This document shows positions 7,932 through 15,680 of a stretch of DNA of 22,629 nucleotides, piece by piece. The DNA comes from JAFAZJ01 sp964437145 (GTDB lineage Bacteria > Pseudomonadota > Alphaproteobacteria > Reyranellales > Reyranellaceae). A program made the position numbers and the translations under genes. The notes under the pieces are model-generated. The model saw nothing but the letters and a program-made list of their open reading frames with translations. It did no database searches and was not told the origin of the DNA. How positions within the stretch are numbered: the first letter of the stretch is position 1; each line of letters starts with the position of its first letter. Where the stretch lies: the NCBI GenBank assembly GCA_964437145.1, contig CAYTFW010000105.1, positions 1 to 22,629 of the forward strand, in the 5' to 3' direction.

Positions 7932-9068
7932 TCAGGCGCCCCGCAGCGCGACGCGCCGGTTGTACCAGTTCATCAGCAGCGAGGTGAGCAGGCTGAGCGT
8001 GAGGTAGACCGCGAGGATGATGGCGATGCACTCGATGGCGCGACCGGTCTCGCTGATCGACACCGTCGAGACGCGCACCAGGTCGGGATAGCCGATCGCC
8101 ACCGCCAGCGAGCTCGACTTGGTCAGGCTGAGGAAGTTGGAGGTCAGCGGCGGCACGACGATGCGCAGCGCCAGCGGCAGCACGACATGGCGCATCACCG
8201 CCCAGCGCGACAGGCCAAGCGCGCGCGCCGCCTCCCACTGGCCCTTGGGCACGCCGAGGATGCCGCCGCGGATGGTCTCGGCCGCGAAGCCGGCATGGCA
8301 GAACACCAGGCCGATCAGCAGCGCGAAGAACTCCGGCGAGACCGTGACGCCGCCAACGACGTTGAAGCCGCGCAGCACTGGCCGCTCCACCGCCGGCACG
8401 GTGGCGCCCAGTCCCAGCACCAGCAGCGGCGGCAACAGGACCAGCGCCACCCGTAGCGCCGGCGACACGCGGCGCAGCAGGCGCACCGCCACCCAGGCCG
8501 CGACCAGCGCCAGCAGCGCCCAGCCGAAGGCCGGCTGCCAGTCGATCGCCGGCACGGTCAGACCGCGATTGGAGAGCGTCGTCGCCGGCAGCGGCGTCCA
8601 CGCCTGGCGCGGCGGCGGCAGCACCGCGACCAACAGCGATTGCCAGAACAGCAGGTGCAGCAGCAGCGGCGTGTTGCGCGCGATCTCGACATAGGCGCTG
8701 GCGAGGCGACCGACCAGCAAATTGCCGGACAGCCGCAGCAGCGCCACGGCGGTGCCGACGATCGCCGTGAGCGCGATGCCCAGCACCGAGACCTGCAGCG
8801 TGTTGCCCAGCCCGCCGAGGAAAGCGCGCAGGTAGGTCTCGCCGGCGCGGTAGCCCAGCCAGTTGTCGCCCAGCTCGAAGGAGGCGCGGTCGCCGAGGAA
8901 GGCGAAGCGCAGCTCCATCTTCAGGCGCGGCAGGTTGGTGGCGACGTTTCCGGCGATCCACCAGACGCCGGCGATCACCGCCGCCAGCGCCAGCGCCTGC
9001 CAGACGGCGGCGCGGATGGCCGGCCGCCGCCACAGAAGCCGCGGGGATGGCGCCGATGTCCCGGCCAT
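7932..9068 (-). CDS. aapQ: Amino-acid ABC transporter permease, AapQ-like
   Basis: This 378-residue inner-membrane permease is the partner of the downstream AapM-like protein. A first helix lies near 22-40, then comes a periplasmic segment with NLPRLKMELRFAFLGDRASF, a landmark of AapQ/BztB proteins. The core includes VEIARNTPLLLHLLFWQ (127-143) and the EAA loop AAETIRGGILGVPKGQWEA (262-280). Between them lies an expanded region (about 150-240) with two extra hydrophobic segments, also usual for this class. ATG start at 9068; the preceding binding-protein gene ends 33 bases upstream. Confidence 0.9.
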   Translation of the reverse strand: MAGTSAPSPRLLWRRPAIRAAVWQALALAAVIAGVWWIAGNVATNLPRLKMELRFAFLGDRASFELGDNWLGYRAGETYLRAFLGGLGNTLQVSVLGIALTAIVGTAVALLRLSGNLLVGRLASAYVEIARNTPLLLHLLFWQSLLVAVLPPPRQAWTPLPATTLSNRGLTVPAIDWQPAFGWALLALVAAWVAVRLLRRVSPALRVALVLLPPLLVLGLGATVPAVERPVLRGFNVVGGVTVSPEFFALLIGLVFCHAGFAAETIRGGILGVPKGQWEAARALGLSRWAVMRHVVLPLALRIVVPPLTSNFLSLTKSSSLAVAIGYPDLVRVSTVSISETGRAIECIAIILAVYLTLSLLTSLLMNWYNRRVALRGA

Positions 9069-9101
9069 GCCGCCCGCCGCGGCCTCAGCGCGCCTTGCGG
9101 C

Positions 9102-10148
9102 TCAGCGCCAGTTCGGCGCCCATTGCAAGCCGCCGTCGCGCGCCAGCGCGTTGACGCCGCGCGGCAGCTTGCCCGGCGACTTCATGCCGTAGGTGGTCTC
9201 CCAGATGTCGCCGTAGTTGCCGACGGCCTTCACCACCTTGACCATGAAGTCGTCGGTCAGCCCCATCTTCGAGCCGATATTCGCCTCGAGCCCGAGGAAG
9301 CGCCGCTTCTCCGGATCCTTGGTGTCGCGCATGACCGCGTCGATGTTGTCGGCGGAGATGCCCATCTCCTCGGCCGTCACCAGGCCGAAATGCACCCAGC
9401 GCACGACATTGGTGAACACCGCGTCGCCCTCGCGAATCACCGGCCCCATGTGCGACTTGGCGAACAGTTCCGGCAGGATGATGTGCTCGCCCGGATCCTT
9501 CAGGCGCGAGCGGCGCATGGCGAGGAACGGCGGCTCGAGCGTGACGACGTCGCAGCGGCCCTGCTCATACATCGGCATGATCTGCGCCGAGGTCTCGATC
9601 GCCACCGGCTTGAAGGTCATGTTGCGCGGCCGGAAGTAGTCGGCGATCAGGCTCTCGGTGATGGTGCCGGCGACGATGCAGATCGTGGCGCCGTTGAGGT
9701 CGGCGAGCTTGGACGCGCCGCTGCGCTTGTGCACCATGAAGCCGTGGCCGGAGAACAGCGTCGGACCGACGAACTCGAAGCCGAGCTCGGTGTCGCGCTG
9801 GATGGTGAAGGTGATGGCCAGCGCCGCCATGTCGATCTCGGCGGCGCGCAGCGCCGGCATGCCCTGCGCGAAGGTCAGCTTGACGAACTCGACCTTGGTG
9901 GCGTCGCCGAGGATCGCCGCGGCCATGGCGCGGCAGTAGGACACGTCGAAGCCGACCCACTCGCCCTTGTCGTTGAGCGACGCCAGGCCGGGGACGTTCT
10001 CGTAGACGCCGCACTTGAAGGTGCCACGCGCCTTGATGGCGTCGATGGTCGGCGACTTCGGCTGCGCCGCGGCCGGGACGGCGGCGGCCAGGGCCAGCGC
10101 CGCGCTGGTCAGCGCGGCGGCGGCGGCGGATGCGATCTTGCCCATCAT
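9102..10148 (-). CDS. aapJ: Periplasmic amino-acid-binding protein, AapJ-like
   Basis: This is a 348-residue solute-binding protein of family 3. Residues 1-28 are a Sec signal peptide ending AVPAAA, with likely cleavage before Q29. The mature part begins TIDAIKARGTFKCGVYENVP and has the GEWVGFDVSYCRAMAAAI block typical of AapJ/BztA. The binding-site region reads ALAITFTIQRDTELGFEF, where AapJ proteins usually have an N-T-T-W-type sequence before S-R-D-T. The ligand may therefore differ from the broad polar amino-acid range of classical Aap, which is inference. A Shine-Dalgarno-like gggaga precedes the ATG at 10148 (a second ATG follows immediately). It lies 37 bases after the PLP enzyme gene in the same operon. 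Confidence 0.9.
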   Translation of the reverse strand: MMGKIASAAAAALTSAALALAAAVPAAAQPKSPTIDAIKARGTFKCGVYENVPGLASLNDKGEWVGFDVSYCRAMAAAILGDATKVEFVKLTFAQGMPALRAAEIDMAALAITFTIQRDTELGFEFVGPTLFSGHGFMVHKRSGASKLADLNGATICIVAGTITESLIADYFRPRNMTFKPVAIETSAQIMPMYEQGRCDVVTLEPPFLAMRRSRLKDPGEHIILPELFAKSHMGPVIREGDAVFTNVVRWVHFGLVTAEEMGISADNIDAVMRDTKDPEKRRFLGLEANIGSKMGLTDDFMVKVVKAVGNYGDIWETTYGMKSPGKLPRGVNALARDGGLQWAPNWR

Positions 10149-10185
10149 CTCTGCGTCTCCCCTGTTGAACGCTTGTCCGCAAGTC

Positions 10186-11430
10186 TCAGTACGTCAGTCC
10201 AGCCGCCTTGCCGACCGCGCGCGCGCCACGCACCTGCTCGACGCAGGCGGCCAAATCCTGGAGGTACGGACGCCAGGACTCGCGGTGGATCGGGTTGACG
10301 TGCATGTGGATGCCGGCCGGCTCGGCCTGGCGGCCGATGAACCAGCCGCGCTCGACCATGGCGTCGCTCACCGCGCCGATATCGAGGCCGGGATCGGTCG
10401 CGCGCGTGACGAAGATGCACAGCTCGCTCGGCTCCAGCGCCGCCAGGCCGGGGATCGCGTTGACACCGTCCATCAGCGCCCTCTTGGTGTCCATGATGAG
10501 GCGCGCGCACTCCAGATAGCCCGCATCGCCGAGGTACTGGATCACCGACCACGCCGCCGCCACCGCGCCGCCGGGCCGCGTGCCCTGCATGGTGTAGGCG
10601 AGGTACTGGCCGCGCTCCCAGTCGCGGAAGTCGAAGGTCTGGTACTTCTGCTTCAGCGCGTCGGAACGCAGCATCATCAGCGACGCGCCCTTGGGCGCCA
10701 TGCCGTGCTTGTGCAGGTCGGCCGACATGCTGGTCACGCCGGGCACCGAGAAATCCCATTCCGGCACGGCGTAGCCCAGCTTCTTGACCCACGGCGACAG
10801 GAAGCCGCCGACGCAAGCGTCGACATGCAGCCACAGGCCGCGGCGCTCAGCCAGCGCGCCCAGCTCGCGGATCGGATCGAACACGCCGAAGGGATAGTTC
10901 GGCGCCGAGCCGACGATGCCGATGGTGTTGGAATCCAGCGTCGACTCCATCGCCGCGACGTCGGCCTTGAAGTCGTTGCGCGTGGTGCGCACGCGGCGCA
11001 CCTCGATGCCCAGCGCATGACCGGCACGGCTGAAGCCGGGATGCGCGGTCCTGGGCACGACGAAATTGGGATCGCGCACGCCCTTCTCGGCACGCGCCCA
11101 GTCGCGCGCGGTCTGCAACGCGAGGAAGATGCTCTCCGAACCGCCCGACGTGAACGTGCCGGCCGCGCCGTCGGGCGCGTTGACCGTCTTCAGGCCGAAG
11201 TCGATGACGTCGGTCTCCAGTTTCGCGAGGCTGGGAAAGGCGCGCTTGCCGAGGTTGTTCTCGGTCCAAAACGATGTGTAGGCCTTCTTCTGCACATCGT
11301 TGAGCGCGTCGTCGAGGTAATAGAAATAGAGCGCCATGCGCCCGCCGCGCCACGAGAAGTCCTTCGCCTTGGCCGCGTCGAGATCGGCCGCGATCTCCTC
11401 CCAGGCCCGCCCTTTCGCCGGCAACACCAT
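10186..11430 (-). CDS. PLP-dependent lyase/decarboxylase, sphingosine-1-phosphate-lyase-like
   Basis: This 414-residue fold-type I PLP enzyme belongs to the group II decarboxylase superfamily. It shows the PLP phosphate-binding segment TSGGSES (94-100), TAHPGFSRAGH (128-138), HVDACVGGF (202-210) with the pyridine-binding D204, and SADLHKHGMAPKG (236-248) with K241 as the likely Schiff-base lysine. The block PEWDFSVPGVTSMSAD and the spacing of these motifs resemble sphingosine-1-phosphate lyase more than glutamate or tyrosine decarboxylases. There is no N-terminal membrane anchor, so it is soluble. The reaction is either retro-aldol cleavage of a phosphorylated amino alcohol or decarboxylation of an amino acid. 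It is first in the operon with the amino-acid transporter and GntR gene, suggesting that the imported compound feeds it. A good GGAGG lies 6 bases before ATG 11430. Confidence 0.85.
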   Translation of the reverse strand: MVLPAKGRAWEEIAADLDAAKAKDFSWRGGRMALYFYYLDDALNDVQKKAYTSFWTENNLGKRAFPSLAKLETDVIDFGLKTVNAPDGAAGTFTSGGSESIFLALQTARDWARAEKGVRDPNFVVPRTAHPGFSRAGHALGIEVRRVRTTRNDFKADVAAMESTLDSNTIGIVGSAPNYPFGVFDPIRELGALAERRGLWLHVDACVGGFLSPWVKKLGYAVPEWDFSVPGVTSMSADLHKHGMAPKGASLMMLRSDALKQKYQTFDFRDWERGQYLAYTMQGTRPGGAVAAAWSVIQYLGDAGYLECARLIMDTKRALMDGVNAIPGLAALEPSELCIFVTRATDPGLDIGAVSDAMVERGWFIGRQAEPAGIHMHVNPIHRESWRPYLQDLAACVEQVRGARAVGKAAGLTY

Positions 11431-11450
11431 GACCGTCCTCCACCCTGATC

Positions 11451-11491
11451 GGGAAAGCTATCACATTCTCGGGAAATGGTATCACATTCTC
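11451..11491 (-). promoter_or_regulatory. Tandem operator-like direct repeats upstream of the lyase-aap operon
   Basis: Two adjacent units read, on the plus strand, gggaaagctatcacattctc (11451-11470) and gggaaa-tgg-tatcacattctc (11471-11491). The 12-mer tatcacattctc is identical at 11459-11470 and 11480-11491, so the copies are 21 bases apart, two helical turns, on the same DNA face. They end about 20 bases upstream of the operon's first start codon, just beyond its Shine-Dalgarno. This arrangement suits cooperative binding of a regulator; the GntR protein of the operon is the obvious candidate, although FCD regulators more often bind inverted repeats. Each copy also contains tgtgata on the coding strand, which could serve as a -10 element. 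Confidence 0.5.
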
Positions 11492-11547
11492 CAGACCCGC
11501 CAAGAGGCGCTGTACGGACGCAAACAAAGTGGAAAGCGGGTTTTGTT

Positions 11548-11603
11548 GGGACCGCCGGCGTCTCGCCGGCTCATAAAGATGCCGGCGGGACGCCGGCGGT
11601 CCC
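11548..11603. repeat. Palindromic GC-rich repeat, family A copy 1
   Basis: The arms at 11548-11570 and 11581-11603 pair over 22 of 23 bases around a 10-base loop (tcataaagat). The left arm has gccggcgtctcgccggc where perfect pairing would need gtcccg. It begins 7 bases beyond the stop codon of the minus-strand GST gene and lies between it and the lyase-operon promoter. The same element, with the same single mismatch and loop length, recurs at 13385-13442. It may terminate or stabilise the GST transcript, but it has no U-tract. Confidence 0.8.
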
Positions 11604-11610
11604 AGGGACG

Positions 11611-12219
11611 CTATGGCACTGACACCGCGCGCTGGAACGCTGGCCGCGCGAACAGCCGGGCGCGATAGGCCGCGCTACGCGGACCCAGCAGATGATCGAG
11701 GCCGAACAGGCCCACGAGATGCAGCGGGTAGCCGAGCGATACGTCGGCCAAGGTGAAGCGATCGGCGGCGAGGAATTCGCGGCCGTCCAAGTGTTTCTCG
11801 AGCGATGTCAGCCGGACCCCGGTGTTGTCGCGCGCATCGGCCATCACGGCGTCGATATCCGGGCCCTTACGGTCAAGCCGGCCGACGGTGGCCATGCGCG
11901 ACAACGGCGTCATCAAGGTCGACTCGCCGTACCACAGCCATTGCAGGAACGGGATCCGCTCGGGCTCGTTCGGCGCGACCACCAGCGACGGTCCGTGCTT
12001 CGCGGCCAGGTACTCGCAGATCGCCAGCGACTCGGTCAGCACCAACTCGCCGTCGACAAGCGCCGGCACGGCGCCGGTGGGATTGATCGACAGATACTCG
12101 GGCTGAAGCTTGCGTGGCGGAAACTGCAGCGACTTCACCTCGGCCTTCACGCCGAGTTCCTCCAGGGTCCACAGCACGCGCAGCGAGTGCGTGTTGCGGG
12201 CGTGGTAGAGCGTGACCAT
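11611..12219 (-). CDS. Glutathione S-transferase family protein
   Basis: This is a cytosolic GST-like protein of 202 residues, the usual length. Residues 1-76 form the thioredoxin-fold domain: MVTLYHARNTHSLRVLWTLEE, cis-Pro in AVPAL (V51-P52) and the glutathione gamma-Glu site E63-S64. Residues about 85-202 form the helical C-terminal domain, with FTLADVSLGYPLHLV as its N-capping-box motif. The catalytic residue near the N-terminus could be S12 or N9, so bacterial Beta-like Cys chemistry is unlikely. The ATG at 12219 shares its A with the TGA of the M20 peptidase gene (TGATG), so the two are coupled. A role in conjugating or isomerising a metabolite of the neighbouring enzymes is possible but unproven. 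Confidence 0.88.
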   Translation of the reverse strand: MVTLYHARNTHSLRVLWTLEELGVKAEVKSLQFPPRKLQPEYLSINPTGAVPALVDGELVLTESLAICEYLAAKHGPSLVVAPNEPERIPFLQWLWYGESTLMTPLSRMATVGRLDRKGPDIDAVMADARDNTGVRLTSLEKHLDGREFLAADRFTLADVSLGYPLHLVGLFGLDHLLGPRSAAYRARLFARPAFQRAVSVP

Positions 12220-13364
12220 CAGTCCAAGGTCTCGAACAGCCGCGCCGCGAGGTAGGTGCGCGACATCAGCGAGGAGTAGTAGATCTGCTCGTCGATGGCG
12301 TGCGCGCCTTTGCCGTCGGCGCCCAGGCCGTCGAGCGTGGGGATGCCCAGCGCGGCGGTGAAGTTGCCGTCGCTGCCGCCGCCGGTCAGCGGCACGTCGT
12401 TGAGCTCCTTGCCGATCTCGGCGTAGATCGCGCGCGCCTTGTCGAACAGCGCCTGGATGCCGGCGTTCTTGCGGTAGGGCGGCCGGTTCATGCCGCCCTC
12501 GACCGTGACCTCGACCTCCTCGCCGATCGCCTTCAGGCCGAGCAAGGTCGACACCATCTCTTCGGCGGTCTCCGGATCGGGCACGCGCAGGTCGACTTCG
12601 GCGGTGGCCTCGGCCGGCACGACGTTGACGCCGGTGCCGCCGTTGACCAGGCCGACATTGAGCGTGATGCCGCGGCCATAGTCCGTCATCGCTTCGATGC
12701 GCACGATCTGGCGCGCCAGCTCGAGGATGGCGCTGCGGCCGTCCTGGTGGCGCACGCCGGCGTGGCTGGCGCGTCCCTTGACCGTGATGACAAACCGGCC
12801 GACGCCCTTGCGCGAGGTCACGACGCGATCGCCGTCGCGGCCCGGCTCCATCACCAGTGCGTACTTGGCCTGCCGCGCCGCCGCCTCGATGCGCGCGCGC
12901 GAGGTCGGGCTGCCGACCTCTTCCTCGGGAATGAACAGGAAGGTCACCGGCAGCTTGCTCTTCTTGCCCTGCCGCATCAGGTGGCGCATCGCGTAGTAGG
13001 CGATGTAGCCGCCGGCCTTCATGTCGTAGATGCCGGGGCCGAAGACCGAGTCGCCTTCGCGGCGCACCTTGAGCTCCTTGGCGATCATGCCGATGGGGTG
13101 CACGGTATCGAGATGCGCCAGCACCAGGATACCCGGCCCCTCGCCCCACGGCGTCCTGCATTCCAGGATATCGCCGAAGCCGTCGCGGCCCGGTGTGCGC
13201 TCGATCTTCATGCCGAGGCCCGACATCTGGCCCTCGACCTTGTCGACCACGCGGTTGACCGCCGCCGCGTCGTGGCTCGGACTCTCGATCTCGACCCACT
13301 CGACGATGCCGGCGAGCACCTCGTCGGCATCGATCCGCGGTTCGTTCTTCAGCGGCGCGTTCAT
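12219..13364 (-). CDS. M20-family metallopeptidase (carboxypeptidase G2-like)
   Basis: This 381-residue di-zinc amidohydrolase has the M20 ligands in order: H84-L-D86 in LAHLDTVHP, D114 in GIYDMKAGG, the E148-E149 pair in EEEVGS, an E/D-type site at PGRDGD, and a late His in KGAHAIDE. A dimerisation lid domain occupies roughly residues 180-290, including KGRASHAGVRHQDGRSA. The family removes C-terminal Glu or other residues from peptides, folates or acyl-amino acids; CPG2-type enzymes are the closest match in layout. No signal peptide is seen, so it is probably cytoplasmic. It starts at ATG 13364, with agaagga upstream, after the palindromic repeat that follows the SDR gene. Confidence 0.9.
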   Translation of the reverse strand: MNAPLKNEPRIDADEVLAGIVEWVEIESPSHDAAAVNRVVDKVEGQMSGLGMKIERTPGRDGFGDILECRTPWGEGPGILVLAHLDTVHPIGMIAKELKVRREGDSVFGPGIYDMKAGGYIAYYAMRHLMRQGKKSKLPVTFLFIPEEEVGSPTSRARIEAAARQAKYALVMEPGRDGDRVVTSRKGVGRFVITVKGRASHAGVRHQDGRSAILELARQIVRIEAMTDYGRGITLNVGLVNGGTGVNVVPAEATAEVDLRVPDPETAEEMVSTLLGLKAIGEEVEVTVEGGMNRPPYRKNAGIQALFDKARAIYAEIGKELNDVPLTGGGSDGNFTAALGIPTLDGLGADGKGAHAIDEQIYYSSLMSRTYLAARLFETLD

Positions 13365-13384
13365 TGACTCGATATCCTTCTCAT

Positions 13385-13442
13385 TGGGAGCGCCGGCGTC
13401 TCGCCGGCCGTCTTATGAGCCGGCGGGACGCCGGCGCTCCCA
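13385..13442. repeat. Palindromic GC-rich repeat, family A copy 2
   Basis: The arms at 13385-13408 and 13419-13442 pair over 23 of 24 bases around a 10-base loop (cgtcttatga). The single mismatch (gtctcg against gtcccg) is at the same place as in the copy at 11548-11603, so the two are related by descent and not by chance base composition. Its right edge abuts the SDR stop codon (13443-13445) directly, and it lies upstream of the M20 gene. It may end or protect the SDR transcript. Confidence 0.8.
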
Positions 13443-14360
13443 TTAAATCGGATCCCAGGTGAAGTACTCGGGCGAGCGCTTCAGGTCGATGAAGGCGGGC
13501 TTCAGCGCCGGCACCGCCGTCTCGGCGATCTTCTCCAGGGTCCAGCCGTCCGACATGTGCACCGAGCGCACCGGGCGGTTGGCGGAGAACAGCATGATCT
13601 CGTTCATGCGCACGCCGAAGATCTGCGAGGTCACGCCCTCGGCCGCGTCGCTCAGCAGGAACACCGCCATCGGCGCCACCTTGGCCGCGGTCATCTTCTT
13701 GGAGCGCTCCAGGCGCGCCACCTGCTGCGGCGTGTCGGCGGGGATGGTGCCGATCATGCGCGTCCAGGCGAAGGGCGAGATGCAGTTGGAGCGCACGTTG
13801 AACGCCGCCATGTCGAGCGCGATCGAGCGCGACAGGCCGACGATGCCCATCTTGGCCGCCGAGTAGTTCGCCTGGCCGAAATTGCCGACCAGGCCGGAGG
13901 TCGAGGTGAAGTGCACGAAAGCGCCCGACTTCTGCTCCTTGAAGAAGTTGGCGGCGGCGCGGCTGACATTGAAGCAGCCGTTGAGATGCACGTCGATGAC
14001 CTGCTTCCAGTCGAGATGGCTCATACGGTGGAAGATGCGATCGCGCAGGATGCCGGCGTTGTTGATCACGCCGTCGATCCGGCCGAAGGTCTCGACCGCC
14101 TGCTTGATCATCGCCTCGGCCGCCGCCGGATCGGACACGCTGCCGAAATTCGGCACCGCGACGCCGCCCGCCGCCTTGATCTCGTCGCACACTTTCTGCG
14201 CCGGCGTGGAACTGCCTGAGCCCTCGCCGTCGACCGCGCCGCCCAGATCGTTGACCACGACCTTGGCGCCCTCGGCGGCCGCCAGCAGCGCCATCTCGCG
14301 CCCGATGCCGCCGCCCGAGCCGGTCACCAGCACCACCTTGTCCTTCAGCATGTTCGGCAT
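13443..14360 (-). CDS. SDR-family dehydrogenase (MFE-2/HSD17B4-like 3-hydroxyacyl-CoA dehydrogenase type)
   Basis: This 305-residue short-chain dehydrogenase has the cofactor motif TGSGGGIG (13-20), NNAG (100-103), and catalytic S153, Y166 and K170 within the block TSTSGLVGNFGQANYSAAK. D38 in VVVNDLGG after strand 2 suggests preference for NAD over NADP. The long insertion after NDLGG (GAVDGEGSGSSTPAQKVCDEI) and the extended C-terminus (SDGWTLEKIAETAVPALKPAF) are features of the peroxisomal multifunctional enzyme 2-like branch that oxidises 3-hydroxyacyl-CoAs. The start at ATG 14360 is supported by ggaggag eight bases upstream, not by the longer frame. The MFS gene ends 42 bases upstream on the same strand. 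Confidence 0.88.
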   Translation of the reverse strand: MPNMLKDKVVLVTGSGGGIGREMALLAAAEGAKVVVNDLGGAVDGEGSGSSTPAQKVCDEIKAAGGVAVPNFGSVSDPAAAEAMIKQAVETFGRIDGVINNAGILRDRIFHRMSHLDWKQVIDVHLNGCFNVSRAAANFFKEQKSGAFVHFTSTSGLVGNFGQANYSAAKMGIVGLSRSIALDMAAFNVRSNCISPFAWTRMIGTIPADTPQQVARLERSKKMTAAKVAPMAVFLLSDAAEGVTSQIFGVRMNEIMLFSANRPVRSVHMSDGWTLEKIAETAVPALKPAFIDLKRSPEYFTWDPI

Positions 14361-14402
14361 GTCAGGGCTCCTCCCCTCCCGATTGGATCGCACGCAGGCG
14401 TT

Positions 14403-15680
14403 TTAGGCCGATTGCCCTGGTGATGGAAAGCGCGGCCCGCGCAGCAGACGGGCGGCCAGCAATGCGGCGAAAGCAAAGGGCAATTGCGCCAGGATCAGCG
14501 GCATGGGGATGGCGCAGGCCTTGGTGGTGCAGCCGATCCACTCACCGACCAGCGGCAGGGCGCGATCGTAGCCGCCCAGACCTGTGGTGATCGCCACGGC
14601 GACGGTGCCCATCGCGCCCATGCCCATCTGCGCCAGCCCGACCAGCGAGGACGCCGTGCCGGCCAGCCGCGGATAGAGGCCGACGGCGCCAGCGTTGGCG
14701 TTGGGCACGATCAGGCCGGAGCCAAAGGAGCAGACCATGAACGGCACCGTGATCGACCACCAGGTCAGCGTGCCGGCGATCGACAGGATGGCGACGATCG
14801 TCAGCCCCACGATGTGGAACAGCGGCGCCACCTGCACAATCGTCGTCGGCCGCACCCGGCCGATCAGCCGGGTGTTGGCCAAGCCGCCCAGGGTGAAGCC
14901 GGCGACCCCGATCACGCTGAGATAGCCCACGGTGCGCGGCGTAAAACCCAACGTGTCCTGCAGAATGAACGGCATGCCCACGGCCATGCCGAAATTGATG
15001 CCGAAGACAAAGCCCATGGTCAGCGCGAAGCCGAGGAAATGACGGTCGCGCAGCATCTCGCCACCGCCGCGCGCGAAGGCCAGCAGGTTGAGCGTCGCGG
15101 CGCGGTGCCGGTTGGCCTCGCCGACACCCAGAGCGACGATGACGAACAGGCTGAGCGCGAAGCCCGTCAGGGCGAAGAACGTCGCCTGCCAGCCGAACCA
15201 TTCGCCGAGATGGCCACCAATCAGCGGTGCCAGCGCCGGCGCGACGTTCACGCCGATCGAGATCCAGCTCATTACCCTGGGCAGCTCGGCGAACTCGTAG
15301 ACATCGCGGGTCAGCGCGCGACCGATCACCGAGCCAGAGCAAGCGCTCAGGCCCTGCATGACGCGCAGCACGAGGAGCTGGCCGATCGAGCCAGCGAGCG
15401 CGCAGCCGGCGGAGGTCAGGGCGAACAGCAGCAGGCCGACCAGCAGCACGGGACGGCGGCCAAAGCGGTCGCTGAGCGGGCCGAAGAAGATCTGGCCGGC
15501 GGCGAAGCCCAGCATGTAGGTCGTCAAGGTCAGCTTCACGTCGTCGGGCGTGGCGCCAATCGACGCGCCCACCACCGGCATGACCGGCGTGTAGATGCTC
15601 ATCGACAGCGGCCCGAACGAGGCCAGCGCCACCAGCAGGACGGTGTAGCTGGGGGAACGCGGAACGAGAGCGAAGCTCAC
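14403..15680 (-). CDS. MFS multidrug exporter, Bcr/CflA-type
   Basis: This is a 12-helix MFS inner-membrane exporter of about 425 residues. Motif A is GPLSDRFGRRP (67-77) between helices 2 and 3, and the N-terminus SIYTPVMPVVGASIGATPDDVKLTLTTY matches the Bcr/CflA drug-resistance branch. Family members expel bicyclomycin, sulfonamides, chloramphenicol or metabolites using the proton gradient; the substrate here is unknown. It starts with GTG at 15680, overlapping the stop of the transglutaminase-like gene (GTGA), and it is followed by the SDR gene. Confidence 0.88.
   Translation of the reverse strand: MSFALVPRSPSYTVLLVALASFGPLSMSIYTPVMPVVGASIGATPDDVKLTLTTYMLGFAAGQIFFGPLSDRFGRRPVLLVGLLLFALTSAGCALAGSIGQLLVLRVMQGLSACSGSVIGRALTRDVYEFAELPRVMSWISIGVNVAPALAPLIGGHLGEWFGWQATFFALTGFALSLFVIVALGVGEANRHRAATLNLLAFARGGGEMLRDRHFLGFALTMGFVFGINFGMAVGMPFILQDTLGFTPRTVGYLSVIGVAGFTLGGLANTRLIGRVRPTTIVQVAPLFHIVGLTIVAILSIAGTLTWWSITVPFMVCSFGSGLIVPNANAGAVGLYPRLAGTASSLVGLAQMGMGAMGTVAVAITTGLGGYDRALPLVGEWIGCTTKACAIPMPLILAQLPFAFAALLAARLLRGPRFPSPGQSA

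Noticed and set aside
8640..10298. A 552-codon plus-strand frame opposite aapQ and aapJ
   Set aside because: It is antisense to two well-supported transporter genes, with composition typical of GC-skew shadows.
10847..11527. A frame upstream of the lyase reading ENVIPFPENVIAFPI, considered as a small repeat peptide
   Set aside because: It is out of frame with the lyase and continues as a shadow; the repetition is explained by the tandem DNA repeat at 11451-11491.
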